Shown piece by piece: positions 53,101 through 64,000 of a DNA stretch of 64,000 nucleotides. A program made the translations under genes and the position numbers. Positions within the stretch are counted from its first letter, which is position 1, and each line of letters begins with the position of its first letter. The notes under the pieces are model-generated. The model made no database searches and was not told the DNA's origin. It saw only the letters and a list, made by a program, of their open reading frames with translations. The stretch comes from Anthopleura xanthogrammica (taxonomy: Eukaryota; Cnidaria; Anthozoa; Actiniaria; Actiniidae): contig OZ025221.1 of the NCBI GenBank assembly GCA_964019055.1, positions 5,782,968-5,846,967 on the forward strand, given 5' to 3'.

Positions 53101-55614
53101 GTAGAATCAAAACAAAGCATTTTAACTTAGCCAATGAGGAACAAGCAATAAAGCCAAGAGCCTAGATATTAACAGCTGCAACCTTGGGAATGAAAGATTG
53201 TGATTGGCTGAGGTCATAATGCTATTGATTCTGCTCTTTCCTGATTGGCTACAATTTTTACTCTATTTCATGAGGAAATGGGGTTTTAGATTCCCCTAAA
53301 TTTGTTAAAGTGCCTTACCGACGCCTCCGAAACCCACCTCCCCAAATCACACAAACACACTAAAATATTTTGGATATTTATCCATGTTCAGCACCCCTGC
53401 TCTGTCACCTTTGACACTAAAAAATACCATGGGCTTTCTTGCATTCTGATTGGCTCGATTTTCTATAATGCTATGACATATGCCTTCAATACTTACAGCT
53501 AAATCACTGAGCGGGATGTTGAGCATTGTTTCTATAGCATTGGCCCAGATTCGCTCAAGATCTTCACATATTGCAGTCATGGAGCCTCCAGGACCACCAT
53601 GCAAGTTGAGACAGCCACATTTCATTGGCCAGCGTATGTTGTAAGGCTCGCGGGGATCAATATACAATGCCTTGTTGAATCAAGAACAAGAATTGTGATT
53701 TAGGCTTAGAGAATTCTTATTATAATTGTGTTTCATTAATTAAGTTATGGGTATGATCCCTAACTGTCATTATAGGAAGAGGAACCTGAAGACTACCATC
53801 ACCAGGGTGGAGCAAAAGTCAGCTTCATTCCAAAGCTCTGAATGACATTATACCAATAAGGAATATGCATAGAGTTGATTTTTCCTGCTCCTTGATAATT
53901 AATATAGTAAAAAGAGTCCTCTAGTTTGTATTTTTTAATCTCTACCTGTTCTCCTGCGACATAGGTTGGTTGTGAGCTGACATCGGTCCACTCTACAGAA
54001 CAATCTTCTTCATCAAGCATTTCTGGTTCAACTTGACTGTTATATGCAGCCACCTGGAAGAATTCTACATTTAAGATTCTTTTTTATGGTTTCCATTCAT
54101 GTGATATTTATTAAAACTTGACATTTTGGCAACAGAGTGGATGCAATGCATTATGATGCAGTGATTTGTATTGTTGCAATGATATCTATAGAATGTAAAG
54201 CAGTAGTGAGGCGAATTAGGTGAATTGTTTTTTAGAGCAGTTTTCGTATGAGTGGGAAACAGTACAACAAACTTTGTAGTTATACTGTAGCTGTATCGTA
54301 ACTTACTGTACCGCAACTACACATTGTGATTGGATGAATAACTGAAAGACGATGGGAAGACGTTTCAATGTTACGGTAGGTCCTACAGTGTATGTGCTGT
54401 AAGTCAGTACCATAGGTTTCGCACTCATAAGAAAACCGCTCTTAGGTAATTCATAATGCTACACATGATGTACAAAATTAAAAATTTGTATAAATCCTAC
54501 TTGGCTGGATGATACTTGTTGCTTGCGGCTCATCCCAAGACTTGAATTTCTTGACCAGATAGCTTGTTCTACAAGACTCAAAGCAAGATCCCTCTGTGTC
54601 TTGCTATCAGCATGGTAAATTCCTTCCCTTTCTAAAATCCCATCATTTTGCAGAGGAACTGTGTTTTGTGGTGGTCGTCTCCAGGCAATTACATGAGGAA
54701 AGCTCTTGGGTAAGTGATCAGTTGCCCGACCAAGCCACATTGTCGTAGACCCTGGGTGAAGTACTATTAAGGTTGATGCTTGTACTGCATGCTAATAAAT
54801 GTAATCCAGATAATATGCGGGTGTATTAGTGGGAAATATGATGTGGAGGATAGAGTGCTTACACTTTGTCCATGAAATAAAATTTAAATAGTTACTACCT
54901 AATAGTTTTTATTTAGTGACTATTAGTCACTATCACTCAACTGGAACAGCTTCAGTAACAATAAAGTATGCCTCTATTAAATAAAGTATTATCTTTCTAT
55001 TGTCTTGAGTATTTGATTTCCCTTGTGTATTGTTACTAAAGCTGTTCCAGTTGAGTGATAGTGACTAATAGTCACTAAATAAAAACTATTAGGTAGTAAC
55101 TATTTAGATTTTATTTCATGGACATAGTGTAAGCACTCTATAATGTGTAGGTCCAGAAAATATCCATACCTCTCCCCCATGAAGGAGGTTGGAATTTCCA
55201 GTGGGAGGGGGGTGGGGGGATCTATGAAGGGTATATTGATCCAGAAAATGTAAGCTTACATAGCTCCCCCAAATAATTTATTGAACGAAAAAATAAAACT
55301 GTAAGCTACTGTAGCTTATAACGCAAAAGTTAACGCGTCCAGATAGAATTGAGTCACATTGGTTCATTCATTCGTTATTCACATTATATGTTTTTTACAC
55401 GCCTCGGTAAGTGAACAGTAAATTTCTCTTCAGGAAAACAACGGCTACAAGAGACGGAGAGAAAGAGAGAGACATACATGTACACTCTGATAAGCTCAAC
55501 TTTTGTGTGCAAAAGTATGATTTTGAAGGCAACAATCAACGTAAAAGGATAGAGAATGACTACCTCAACAGGTTCAGTAGAGACCGGACGCTCAACCTTG
55601 ACTCCACGAGGCAT
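47136..55614 (-). CDS. ACTR8: Actin-related protein 8 (Arp8), INO80 complex subunit
   Basis: Thirteen exons on the minus strand: 55614-55564, 54791-54501, 54053-53946, 53670-53497, 53027-52917, 51928-51813, 51462-51402, 50990-50898, 49867-49763, 49129-49019, 48521-48338, 47904-47741, 47279-47136. They give 570 aa, shorter than the 624 of human, mainly in the N-terminus and the acidic insert. Family blocks: LIVLHPGSTTMWLGRATD (about 27-44), YNIRWPMKCGCLN, the actin-fold CVVDVGDEKTSVCCVEDG, HYGGRDITRCFHWLL, MYSNILLIGGGFSF and the C-terminal RIVAWKGGAILSILD ending SLFVW. Arp8 is a nuclear Arp that, with Arp4 and actin, binds the INO80 HSA region and nucleosomes in chromatin remodelling and DNA repair. 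It is divergent from ATG12 across 141 bp. Confidence 0.95.
48706..48825. mobile_element. Foldback element in an ACTR8 intron
   Basis: TTTAGACGTCGAATTGCACA and TGCCGAATCTAATG are mirrored by CATTAGATTCGGCGCATGTG and AATTCGACGTCTAAA. Confidence 0.7.
49425..49675. repeat. Three tandem copies of a tRNA 3'-half-like unit in an ACTR8 intron
   Basis: The unit of about 80-85 bp recurs from 49431, 49516 and 49595. Each has GTGCAGCTGTGGTCAAGGG, then a T-arm-like AGGGTTCGATCCCT with an intact B-box in copy 1 (variants GGTTCGGTCCC and GGTACGATCCC), then ACTCTCCA. There is no anticodon arm or full cloverleaf, so it is not a functional tRNA. Confidence 0.75.
49925..50068. mobile_element. Foldback MITE (family B), copy 2
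   Basis: CTCCCATTTCAGACCATGTG to CATGTGGTCTGAAATGGG, close to the copy at 11662-11800. It lies in the ACTR8 intron between 49868 and 50897. Confidence 0.75.
50403..50886. repeat. (TAAATAA)n heptamer satellite with higher-order variants
   Basis: About 480 bp of TAAATAA units. TAAATGA variants cluster at about 50444, 50509, 50606 and 50747. TAGATAATA variants recur near 50579, 50728 and 50868, a spacing of about 140-150 bp. It abuts the ACTR8 exon ending at 50898. Hydrophobic Tyr/Leu/Ile/Phe open frames on the minus strand come from the 7-mer and are not genes. Confidence 0.9.
51995..52240 (+). mobile_element. SINE copy (family S1), plus orientation
   Basis: The head GTAACAGTAGCACACTTCCC to B-box-like CAGGTTTGATTCCTGGAC, then CTCTCCCTTGATTTTAGGG, TCCCTCCATAAAACCTAACA and GAGTTAGCTGTGCCCTGATG. 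It contains a local CTGGCTTCCTGG tandem. It lies in an ACTR8 intron. Confidence 0.65.
52476..52787. mobile_element. Foldback element in an ACTR8 intron
   Basis: ATTGCGATTTTGAGCCGCCA at the left and TGGCGGCTCAAAATTGCAAT at the right. An inner perfect hairpin ACCTTCTTTTGTTTAA / TTAAACAAAAGAAGGT is near 52682-52730. A diverged end repeat (GCAATTCTGAGCCGACAATA) continues to about 52845. Confidence 0.7.
54853..55138. mobile_element. 286-bp foldback MITE with long TIRs in ACTR8 intron 1
   Basis: The ends GAGTGCTTACACTTTGTCCA and TGGACATAGTGTAAGCACTC are inverted and flanked by TA. The arms, about 110 bp each, are almost identical (CTGGAACAGCTTCAGTAACA against TGTTACTAAAGCTGTTCCAG). Confidence 0.8.
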
Positions 55615-55755
55615 AATGACGGCTGTAAAGTCAAAAAATCGTTCGCTTTCCGAGATCTTTTCAAACTCAACAAATAAGTGCTTCGGCGGCCGCCATCTTG
55701 AAAACAGGACATTGAGCCCACAGTACAACCCGCTGGCCAGACGAAGGAATCCAAG
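55615..55755. promoter_or_regulatory. Bidirectional ACTR8/ATG12 promoter (141 bp)
   Basis: Lies between two divergent start codons. It contains GGCGGCCGCCATCTTG at about 55685-55700, matching the YY1 consensus. A second YY1-like CCAAGATGGCGG overlaps the ATG12 start codon. No TATA box. Confidence 0.7.
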
Positions 55756-58273
55756 ATGGCGGACGAGGAAGCGAAAAACAACCAAGGGTTAGAAATGACA
55801 GAAAAACGAACTGAAAACAGCCAAACTACACCTGCCATCAGTGCTAAAACAAAACCAGATAATACTAAAAATGGCGAAAAACAAAAAGGTTTGGAGTTTG
55901 TGTTTTGTAGGATGAATAGAAACCCATGAAATGTTTACATTCATTTTCACTCAATTATAATTCGAATCCACAAACGTTTACCATTTGAAACGGTAATTTT
56001 ATAAATATAGTAACTTACAGAAGTAGAATAATCGAAAGACGTTGATTAAAATATATTAGTTTTAAAGCAAATAAGATTATGTTAAAAGTTTCGAATCAGC
56101 TGTTTCTATTTCAAGACAATCCAACTCCAAATTATCTTAATCTTATTTGACGTTTAGAGCTTTATATGACGTTTAGAACTGTCCTGATTTTTAGTTGAAG
56201 TACTCCTCAAAGCAGCTGGTGATGCACCAATAATGAAGAAGAAGAAGTGGACAGTTGAAGGGAGTAAAACTATTGCATATCTGATTGAGTTTATTAAGAA
56301 GTACATCAGATGTGAGCCGTCAGATTCACTGGTAGGTATAAAGATGTGGTAATAGAGTAGACGAAACCGAGTAGACAAACACCACTGTTATATCAGGGGC
56401 AGACTCAGGGGAGGGGTGCAGGAATGCACTCCTGCCTGGATCCACTTTGTGCCCCTACTGCGCTTTAAAGATATCCAATGTGTAATAACTTTCTCTTTCT
56501 TGGATGATATTGGGATTTTTTGGTTCTGTTTTTTTTCTTGTATTGTTGCCCTTCCAACACGGCACCCCTCCCTGAAGAAAATCCTGGTTCTGTCCCTGTA
56601 TGTCATGGAAAGGATGAGAGGATCAAGGGTAGCATAGTGGTAGTGCACTCGTCTCGGAACCTCTGGAGTCTCAGGTTTGATACCCAGACCAGCATCACTT
56701 GCTTTGAGTGAGAGATAACTGTTAATCCAATGAAAATGTGACTGACACCACATTATTCTATATTTTCTTTACCTTTTCATTGCCATTTCAAAGGGAAGCA
56801 CCTAGCATGGGACTTAGTTTCCTGTTCCCACTTTCCCCATTGGGTAGCGTAGATAGTATTTGTAATCTTTTTATTCTGATATGCCCAATAAATATGTAAA
56901 TAAATCTTGTTGTTTTTGTAGTTTCTCTATGTTGGACAATCATTTGCTCCTTCTCCAGATCAAGTTGTTTCCAATCTTTATGAAGTAAGTTTTTAAGTTT
57001 TTGAGAAGATGTGCAGTGGGATTTGAGGGTGGGTCATTCAAAAAATTAGTCTCAAGAGGGGGCCACACAAAAGAATTCTAGTAGCACAGCACTTTCACAA
57101 TAAACAGAATGGAAAACAAAGGAAGGGTGATCTTCTTAATGCAACAACAGAAAGGGGGGATCATAATACTCCAGTTTCACATTCGATGGAAACCGCTGTT
57201 TTTGAAGACCACAGACTCATTTGTACAGGCTTAGCCTCGCTTATAAGTCAGCTATTCAACGACATCATTAAAAGTCCGTGGGATTTCAAAACATAGGTAT
57301 TGTTCAACTTACACATTCTTTACATTACGGTTGACTTATGCAAATCATTAGCAACAGCCAACTGTAATGTAAAGAATGTGCAAGTTGAATAATACCAATC
57401 CCACGGACTTTTAATGGTGCCTCTGAATAGATGACTTATAAACGAGGCTAAGCCTGTACAAATGAGTCTGTGGTCTTCAAAAACAGCGGTTTCCATCGAA
57501 TGTGAAACTGGAGTATTCTTGTATGCGGGTTACCCACATCCCTGATAATAAATGAACAATCTTTTAATCTATAACTTTGGCTTGAATATGTAATATTTCT
57601 TTGGGATTTAACCTACTAGAAGCCACTTTGACAACTAATCTCTCCTGTCATGGATGGCCTTGTCCCTTACTGTGTGACTACAATAACTGGGGCCACTTAA
57701 TTAGACAGTGAGAACCCAAGAACCAAGGAATGATGTAGTGTGATCTTCCTCAATGAGCCGTTTATCAGCTCTTGAAGAGAACACTGAGAAAAATATGTTT
57801 TAAATTAATTATATAAATTATGTTTTTTTAATGAAAACAATGCATTCCAATTTTGGATAGTCGAGCCAATCAGATACCTGGACTGCACAAGATGTTATAG
57901 ACTTCATCTAGTTAATATTTACATGATGGTCTTTTTCTTGTGAAATAATTTTGTTGCATCAGATTAACTATTGTGCATTGCTGGTCTCTGATTGGCTCAA
58001 CAAACCAAAGTTGGAATGCATTGCTTTCATTCTACATTTAATGATAATAATAATAAACTTTATTTAAACACAGTATCTACATCATCTACAAAAAAAATAA
58101 TTGATTGATTCTAGCTATCTGGGTGGCCCCTGTTATAGTAGTACACTAACTACACCCTGTAACACTACTTTAAACACTATATTAAACATCTGTGTTTTAT
58201 TTCTATATTCTAGTGTTTTGGTGCTGATGGAAAGCTAGTCTTACATTACTGTAAAACCCAAGCCTGGGGATAA
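55756..58273 (+). CDS. ATG12: Ubiquitin-like autophagy protein ATG12
   Basis: Four exons: 55756-55888, 56195-56331, 56922-56984, 58214-58273, giving 130 aa (human 140). The N-terminal ~45 residues are polar and disordered, starting MADEEAKKNNQGLEMTEK. The ubiquitin-like domain follows (VLLKAAGDAPIMKKKKWTVE, then VGQSFAPSPDQ) and the chain ends HYCKTQAWG. The terminal Gly is exposed without processing, as in all ATG12. It is activated by ATG7, transferred by ATG10 and conjugated to a Lys of ATG5. The ATG12-ATG5 conjugate with ATG16L1 is the E3-like factor for ATG8/LC3 lipidation at the autophagosome. All parts needed for conjugation are present. Confidence 0.97.
56394..56598. mobile_element. 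hAT-like MITE in ATG12 intron 2
   Basis: CAGGGGCAGACTCAGG to CCTGGTTCTGTCCCTG, with 5-bp flanks TATAT and TATGT. Same end structure as the elements at 21556 and 34133. A single end is near 25788. Confidence 0.65.
56612..56760 (+). mobile_element. SINE head (family S1), best-preserved Pol III promoter boxes
   Basis: A-box-like TAGCATAGTGGTAGTGCAC at 56631-56649 and B-box-like CAGGTTTGATACCC at 56671-56684, about 25 nt apart. The body soon diverges or truncates. It lies in ATG12 intron 2. Confidence 0.65.
57165..57518. mobile_element. 354-bp foldback element in ATG12 intron 3
   Basis: AATACTCCAGTTTCACATTC and ATGGAAACCGCTGTTTTTGA are mirrored by TCAAAAACAGCGGTTTCCAT and GAATGTGAAACTGGAGTATT. 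Related halves are near 18890-18965, 43394-43541 and 59825-60015. Confidence 0.8.
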
Positions 58274-59224
<951 letters not shown>

Positions 59225-61945
59225 ATGGCGTTGTTGTGCACAACAAAATATTTTGTGAGGAAAATTCATCACGACATCATAAAACGATCCTCCTGGGCCT
59301 TCCACAATGGTTAGTACAAACAAACAACTGCTAGACCGCTTTGATCACTTAGATCAATGGGCAAAAGATCTCCTTAGAGAATAAAACTGATCACATTTGC
59401 TCTGACCATGCAGACCTCGCATTTGTTTCTACAAAAGTTGTTTCCAAGGAAGGAGAAGCGTGGATGGTTTCTCATCAAATGTTTAATCATTTTGCTTTCT
59501 TACTTGTGACAAGGTGTTATAAATAGGAGTTCCAGAGTAATGTTTTCGTCATTGAGAGCATTAGCATATGATGAAGAATACGATCATCCAGAAATGAAGA
59601 CTACGGTACCAGGACCGAGGTCAAAGGTAAGACTTTTCAGCCCTGAAACTATTTATTTGTCAGAAACAAGATTATTATCTATTATCTATTCAATAGATTG
59701 TTTACGTCATAGCATCATTTACTACAACTACCAGAATCCCTTGCATCTTTTCTTCGGTTAAGTTATTAATAGCTAGACCATTTACATGTTGTCAAATACC
59801 AGTGTGTTCCTTGTTTGCAGACTATTTAATTTGCTCAGGGTAAGCCTCATTTCAGCATCAGAATATTTACAAATGAATACACAACTTCAACCATACAAAC
59901 ACTTTAAAATTCCACGGGCCTTCCCTTGAATACATGAATATTCAAAATAATTGCATAGGAGATCACAGCTAACTGTGAGCAACAGAGAATTCAAAACTGG
60001 AGTATTAGAATCACTTTTCTTACCATGAGGGAATAAAACTTTGAATAAGAAAGAAAGTTGGTAAAGCATTCTAGTATTTGTAGTAAAATGTCACCATCAT
60101 GTATAGAGTTAGTCTCCTTTGCAGCCATTCTTAGTGTTGGTCTCAAAATTCCTCCCCACTAACGGCTCCTTACTGCAGCCAGACATTCCATTTCATTTTG
60201 GTACAGGCCACCCTGTTGATTTCTCACCAAATATGATAAACAATGAGCCACCAACTTTTCTTTAACATTCAAAACAATGAATGAAACACCTTTTGTTTTT
60301 TATCTGGCGCACTTCAGTTCTCAATTTTAGAACTTAAGAGCCGTGATTGGCTAAGCCGTTGGAATGGAATGTCTGGCTGCAGTAAGCAGCCGTTAGTGGG
60401 AAGAGATTTTGAGACCGACACTAAGAACAGCTGCAAAGGAGACTAGCATAGAGTGCAAACAGTATATCTGTGAAACATTAGTGAATATACTAAATAGTAC
60501 AATTGTATGCAAATTTTATTGTTTTCTATTGTTTAATCAGCACAATTGTGTACTATTTAGTCATTTGTATGTATATCACGGATATACTGTTTGCGCTCTA
60601 CAATGACCTTTCCAGCTGAGCGAACAACTAATCACACAAAGGATTGTTGATCAAAACATGTGGCCTTCACTCTTTGTTTTAAAAACCATTTAATAATGAT
60701 AATCTTTATTGAGTGGTTTTTAGATAAATCGCACATGAAAATTAATATCAATCTGATTAAGAGTTTTGGACTTTTCTGAGACTTTAAATTTATTGGATTC
60801 AATTTGCAATAGTTTTCAGGTATAAAAAAGTGCTTGAACACACAGCCAGCCATAAAAAATCACAACGGATTGTGATTGGTTAGAAAATTTAATGCCAGTC
60901 AGGTGGTTACAATTACATTTTTTCTTATTCCTATACTTGCCATTTGCTTGTTTGATTATGCGTTATCTGTGATGCAATCTGCTGTGCCCAGCTTTATTTG
61001 ATTGACTCTTTTGCAAGTTACATTATCTAGCAGGATGCATTTATCATTGTATTTTTTTCTCTCAGGAACTAATGGAAGAGCTATCAGAAATACAGGTAAA
61101 CCAAATATATGAGATCCTCACTCCACCCCACTTAGTGTTTTTCCTTCCCCTACCCTCTCCTCCCTAAGTATTTTATGTGCAATGTTTCCTCCTCTGCCAG
61201 TAATGCATATCAATAGTGCAAAGTGACGTCACATGTGCAAAACTGAGGCAGCTCCCCCCTGCTCTCCCCCCCCCCCCCCAAGTTTGATTTCTACCCTGAA
61301 ATTTCATTAAATAATGCAGGATTTGAGTGGATATGGTAAGAAAATTATACATTGCCTCCCCCTATGATTGAGACCTTGCTACACCCCTGGTGTGTAAGAT
61401 GCTGGTTGAATTTAGCAAATTAAAGATTATTCACCCATATGTCTTCTTGGGAGTGATGTTGGTAAACCAGGTATTTTGATGATAGTTGCTTTGGCTTTAC
61501 TTACTTTTTTCTGTGTGTGGACCAATCAACAGCAATCCAAGGGTACAAAATTCTTTGTAGATTTTGATAAATGCCGTGGGAATTACATAGTTGATGCTGA
61601 TGGGAATGTAATGTTAGATGTCTTCCAGCAATTTGCCTCAGTTCCATTAGGTATGTGGTGTAACTTCCTGATCTAAAGTAGCCTGCATACAGCCACTACA
61701 CTCACCTCGTCCCACCCTGCTAGAGAAAGTGACCCCCCTCCCTGGTGGGGAAAGTAAGAAAACAAAAAAGACTATGGGAAACCATGGGGAAGGATGAGAA
61801 GTGTCTACACACAAGCAAACCTAGTTTTCATTTTTTTTTTCATTAATTTTTCAGTCCTATGTTGCATTCCTTGATTTGTTGTTGTTGTTTGATAGGTTAT
61901 AATCATCCAGCTCTCATCAAAGCCATTCACGATCCTGCTAATGTG
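59225..61945 (+). CDS. ABAT: 4-aminobutyrate (GABA) aminotransferase, N-terminal part (gene runs off the right edge)
   Basis: Exons 59225-59309, 59538-59626, 61066-61095, 61533-61650, 61896-61945 join in phase and end in phase 0. The first two encode a basic, amphipathic start (MALLCTTKYFVRKIHHDIIK), typical of a mitochondrial presequence, then EYDHPEMKTTVPGPRSK. Next come ELMEELSEIQ, FFVDFDKCRGNYIVDADGNV and GYNHPALIKAIHDPANV, which follow the family's N-terminal order closely. This is about 124 of ~500 residues; the PLP lysine lies outside the window. The enzyme converts GABA and 2-oxoglutarate to succinate semialdehyde and glutamate in mitochondria. The exon 1 to 2 junction is inferred from phase; an alternative is initiation at ATG 59540. 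Confidence 0.88.
60110..60446. mobile_element. Foldback element in ABAT intron 2
   Basis: TAGTCTCCTTTGCAGCCATT and CTTAGTGTTGGTCTCAAAAT are mirrored by ATTTTGAGACCGACACTAAG and AACAGCTGCAAAGGAGACTA. Further inner arms are CACTAACGGCTCCTTACTGC and GCAGTAAGCAGCCGTTAGTG. Confidence 0.75.
60449..60600. mobile_element. MITE (family G), full-length copy
   Basis: TAGAGTGCAAACAGTATATC at the left and GATATACTGTTTGCGCTCTA at the right. The interior is shared with the truncated copy at 39269-39375. It starts 2 bp after the preceding foldback. Confidence 0.78.
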
Positions 61946-62020
61946 GTACGTACCTGCACAGCTCAATACCATTCATATTTCAAATATATCAACTTGACAA
62001 AATAATTGAAACCATTGTTA

Positions 62021-63489
62021 CGGTATCCAGCGTTATCGCCCACGGACTAAATCGCCCATGCATTTCGCCCACGCATAAAATCTTTTATAAGCTAAGATTT
62101 TACGGTATCCAGCGTTATCGCCCACGGACTATATCGCCCATGCATTTCGCCCACGCATAAAATCTTTTATAAGCTAAGATTTTTGAAATTTGGCAGCAGT
62201 ATGAATCAAGACAAAAATCTGCATCTCAAGAGTTAAGAGCATGTTCCAGATTGAATAGTCCTTCTAGAAATGATCAAATATGACATTCCGCCTTAAAGCG
62301 TATTTTACAAAAGTCATTCCGCTGAGATGTATAATCGTAAAGAAACGCTTGGATCAAATGCCTTCTTTTTTTCCTTATTTGCTAAAAATCAAAGACCAAA
62401 TTCAAGTCAAAAACCATTTTATATCATATTTAACAGTGTTATACAGTGCAGAGGTCTAACTTTTCAAGACACCGATCATACACACTTCAGAGCAGTTACG
62501 TAGCAATCGGCACTAGAGTTTTCTTTATAATCTAACAATGCAATGCTTACATGTAACTGTAAGCTTTCTAAAAAAGTAAATTGTTTAAATCATATTTAAA
62601 AAAAAAAATTTTCTACGTGTAAGTCTTTTTAACATCTCCAAATATAACAGTAAATACAGTAACCAAGTGAAAATAAAAATATGCAGCGAAAGACTTCCAA
62701 GTTTAGATAAACAACTGGCACGCCCATTTTGTTGTAGATTTCCAGACATTATCACCTATTCGTTTGATTGAACGTGTCAGATCTAAGCCAATCGTAGTTG
62801 GAAAGTACTTTGAATCATGTCTTCCCGTGGTAAAATCAAACGAAGTTCAAAAGAGCAAACTGTACCGAGAAAGACACCAAAGTAATAAAGTGTAGAACGA
62901 AGACAGAGTAACAACATTTAGAATGAAATAACACAGATTAATTTGGGCTTAAGATACATTTAGACAGTTTCTTTAAAAGATTTTTAAAGCGTTTTACGAG
63001 TTGGCGAAAGTTTAGCGTCTCAAATTCACTGAGACGTAACGAAGGACGCGGTAAAAAACGTCTAGGAGATTTTGATAGAAAACACCTTCAGGTGACTTTA
63101 AACTGTGCTTTTTTTAGTAAACTACTAATTAGTAAATTAATTCCAAGGAAGCTAAAGCACTTAGGTAACGTCATGTTGAACGTTTTGAGATCGCTATGAT
63201 TCTAGCCGTTCTTGAGAACTTCTTCCCAGGGTGGAGATGTAAAAATATTTGATTATATAGACTTATTTCGAGTTTTGATAAGTGGAAGAGAAAAGAATTG
63301 TACCCGAGCACCCTGTGATCGCGATTAAATCGCAAACAACAATAGAGAAAACGAATTGCGAGCAGATCGCAAGCATTTGGTGCTGTACATGTTTCTGGAC
63401 TGCACTGTATGTTAGATAGGTAATATTATGCGTGGGCGAAATCCGTGGGCGAAATCCGTGGGCGATAGAGTCCGTGGGCGATAAGCCGG
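62021..63489. mobile_element. 1.47-kb non-autonomous DNA element with CGCCCACG-rich ends, in ABAT intron 5
   Basis: The left end carries two direct copies, 82 bp apart (from 62021 and 62103), of CGGTATCCAGCGTTATCGCC followed by CACGGACTAAATCGCCC. The right end (about 63425-63489) is the inverted counterpart with four GTGGGCGA units, ending GATAAGCCGG. TA flanks both sides (62019-62020, 63490-63491). The interior has no long ORF. Confidence 0.7.
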
Positions 63490-64000
63490 TAATTCCTGTA
63501 TTGTTTGAAAATTCCCAGCCGAATGATATACATTTTCAGTGACAGAATGACTTCGTTCCTGACAATCTTATTCATTTACCAGTAGCTTCCTTTGCTGAAG
63601 CATTTTTATTTATACATTGTTCATTATCATTCACCACTTTCACATTCCCATAATGCTTTGCGTTTTGGGGGGCAACAATAACAACAATTATTTGAAAATT
63701 CAAAACTTTTCGTGTAGATGCTGAGTATATTTGCTATTATCATTGAAAAACCCAGTATCAGTTTGATCAGAGTTAATTCCACACGCATGGAGGAATGAAA
63801 CGTTTGGTGTTACAGACAATGTATGGACTTACCAAGAAATGTCATGACTTTTACTCGTAAACCTGTTCAAATTTCTTTCTTTCTTTTGGTTTTTGTGAAT
63901 TCTGATAGAATCTATCATAGATGCATTAATGTTTTTAGATGTTTTTTTCTTCAATTTTTATTAATCTTCGTGGTAATATTAACGATTTGGTCTCGTTGTT
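63490..64000. other. ABAT intron sequence to the window edge
   Basis: No exon matching the next expected ABAT block, no repeat family recognised. AT-rich. Confidence 0.4.

Overview
The window is AT-rich animal nuclear DNA: small exons with canonical GT-AG introns, many microsatellites, and a very high density of short inverted-repeat (MITE/foldback) elements and tRNA-derived SINEs. Every gene I can name has a metazoan orthologue. Compact genes, introns of a few hundred bp and the repeat load fit a cnidarian, most likely an anthozoan such as a sea anemone. The organism is an inference; no marker in the sequence fixes it.

Layout, left to right. (1) About 0.6-6.4 kb, minus strand: the first 16 coding exons (about 390 residues) of a PDXDC1-like pyridoxal-dependent decarboxylase-domain gene, which continues past the left edge. 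One of its introns has U12-type splice signals. (2) 7.9-11.3 kb, plus: an unrecognised single-pass membrane protein with a signal peptide, an EGF-like and Cys-rich ectodomain, a TM helix and a short basic tail. (3) 11.4-15.4 kb: repeat-rich intergenic DNA, including a 1,001-bp foldback element with 419-bp arms and a TTAA duplication. (4) 15.5-22.55 kb, minus: a sorting nexin 8 (SNX8/Mvp1-like) gene. Only 102 bp from its start codon begins (5) DECR2 (peroxisomal 2,4-dienoyl-CoA reductase), plus, 22.66-28.03 kb, ending in the peroxisomal signal SKL. (6) 28.7-30.3 kb: one or two small unrecognised helical-protein ORFs. (7) 31.4-38.9 kb, plus: a complete ankyrin/patatin iPLA2 (PLA2G6-like), 12 exons, 810 aa. 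(8) 39.8-46.1 kb, plus: CFAP52/WDR16, 15 exons, 628 aa. (9) 47.1-55.6 kb, minus: ACTR8 (Arp8), 13 exons, 570 aa. It is divergent, across 141 bp, from (10) ATG12, plus, 55.76-58.27 kb, 4 exons, 130 aa. (11) 59.2 kb to the right edge, plus: the first five exons of mitochondrial GABA transaminase (ABAT). A 1.47-kb DNA element sits in its next intron.

The named genes are ordinary housekeeping or ciliary genes with no shared pathway, so I see no operon-like system. Exon boundaries were assembled by hand: donor and acceptor dinucleotides and codon phase were checked for every exon, and total lengths agree with the families where the gene is complete. The unusual content is mainly the repeat landscape, the unrecognised membrane protein and helical ORFs, the U12-type intron, one intron flanked by a 12-bp direct repeat, and two very short divergent promoters with YY1-like start-codon motifs.
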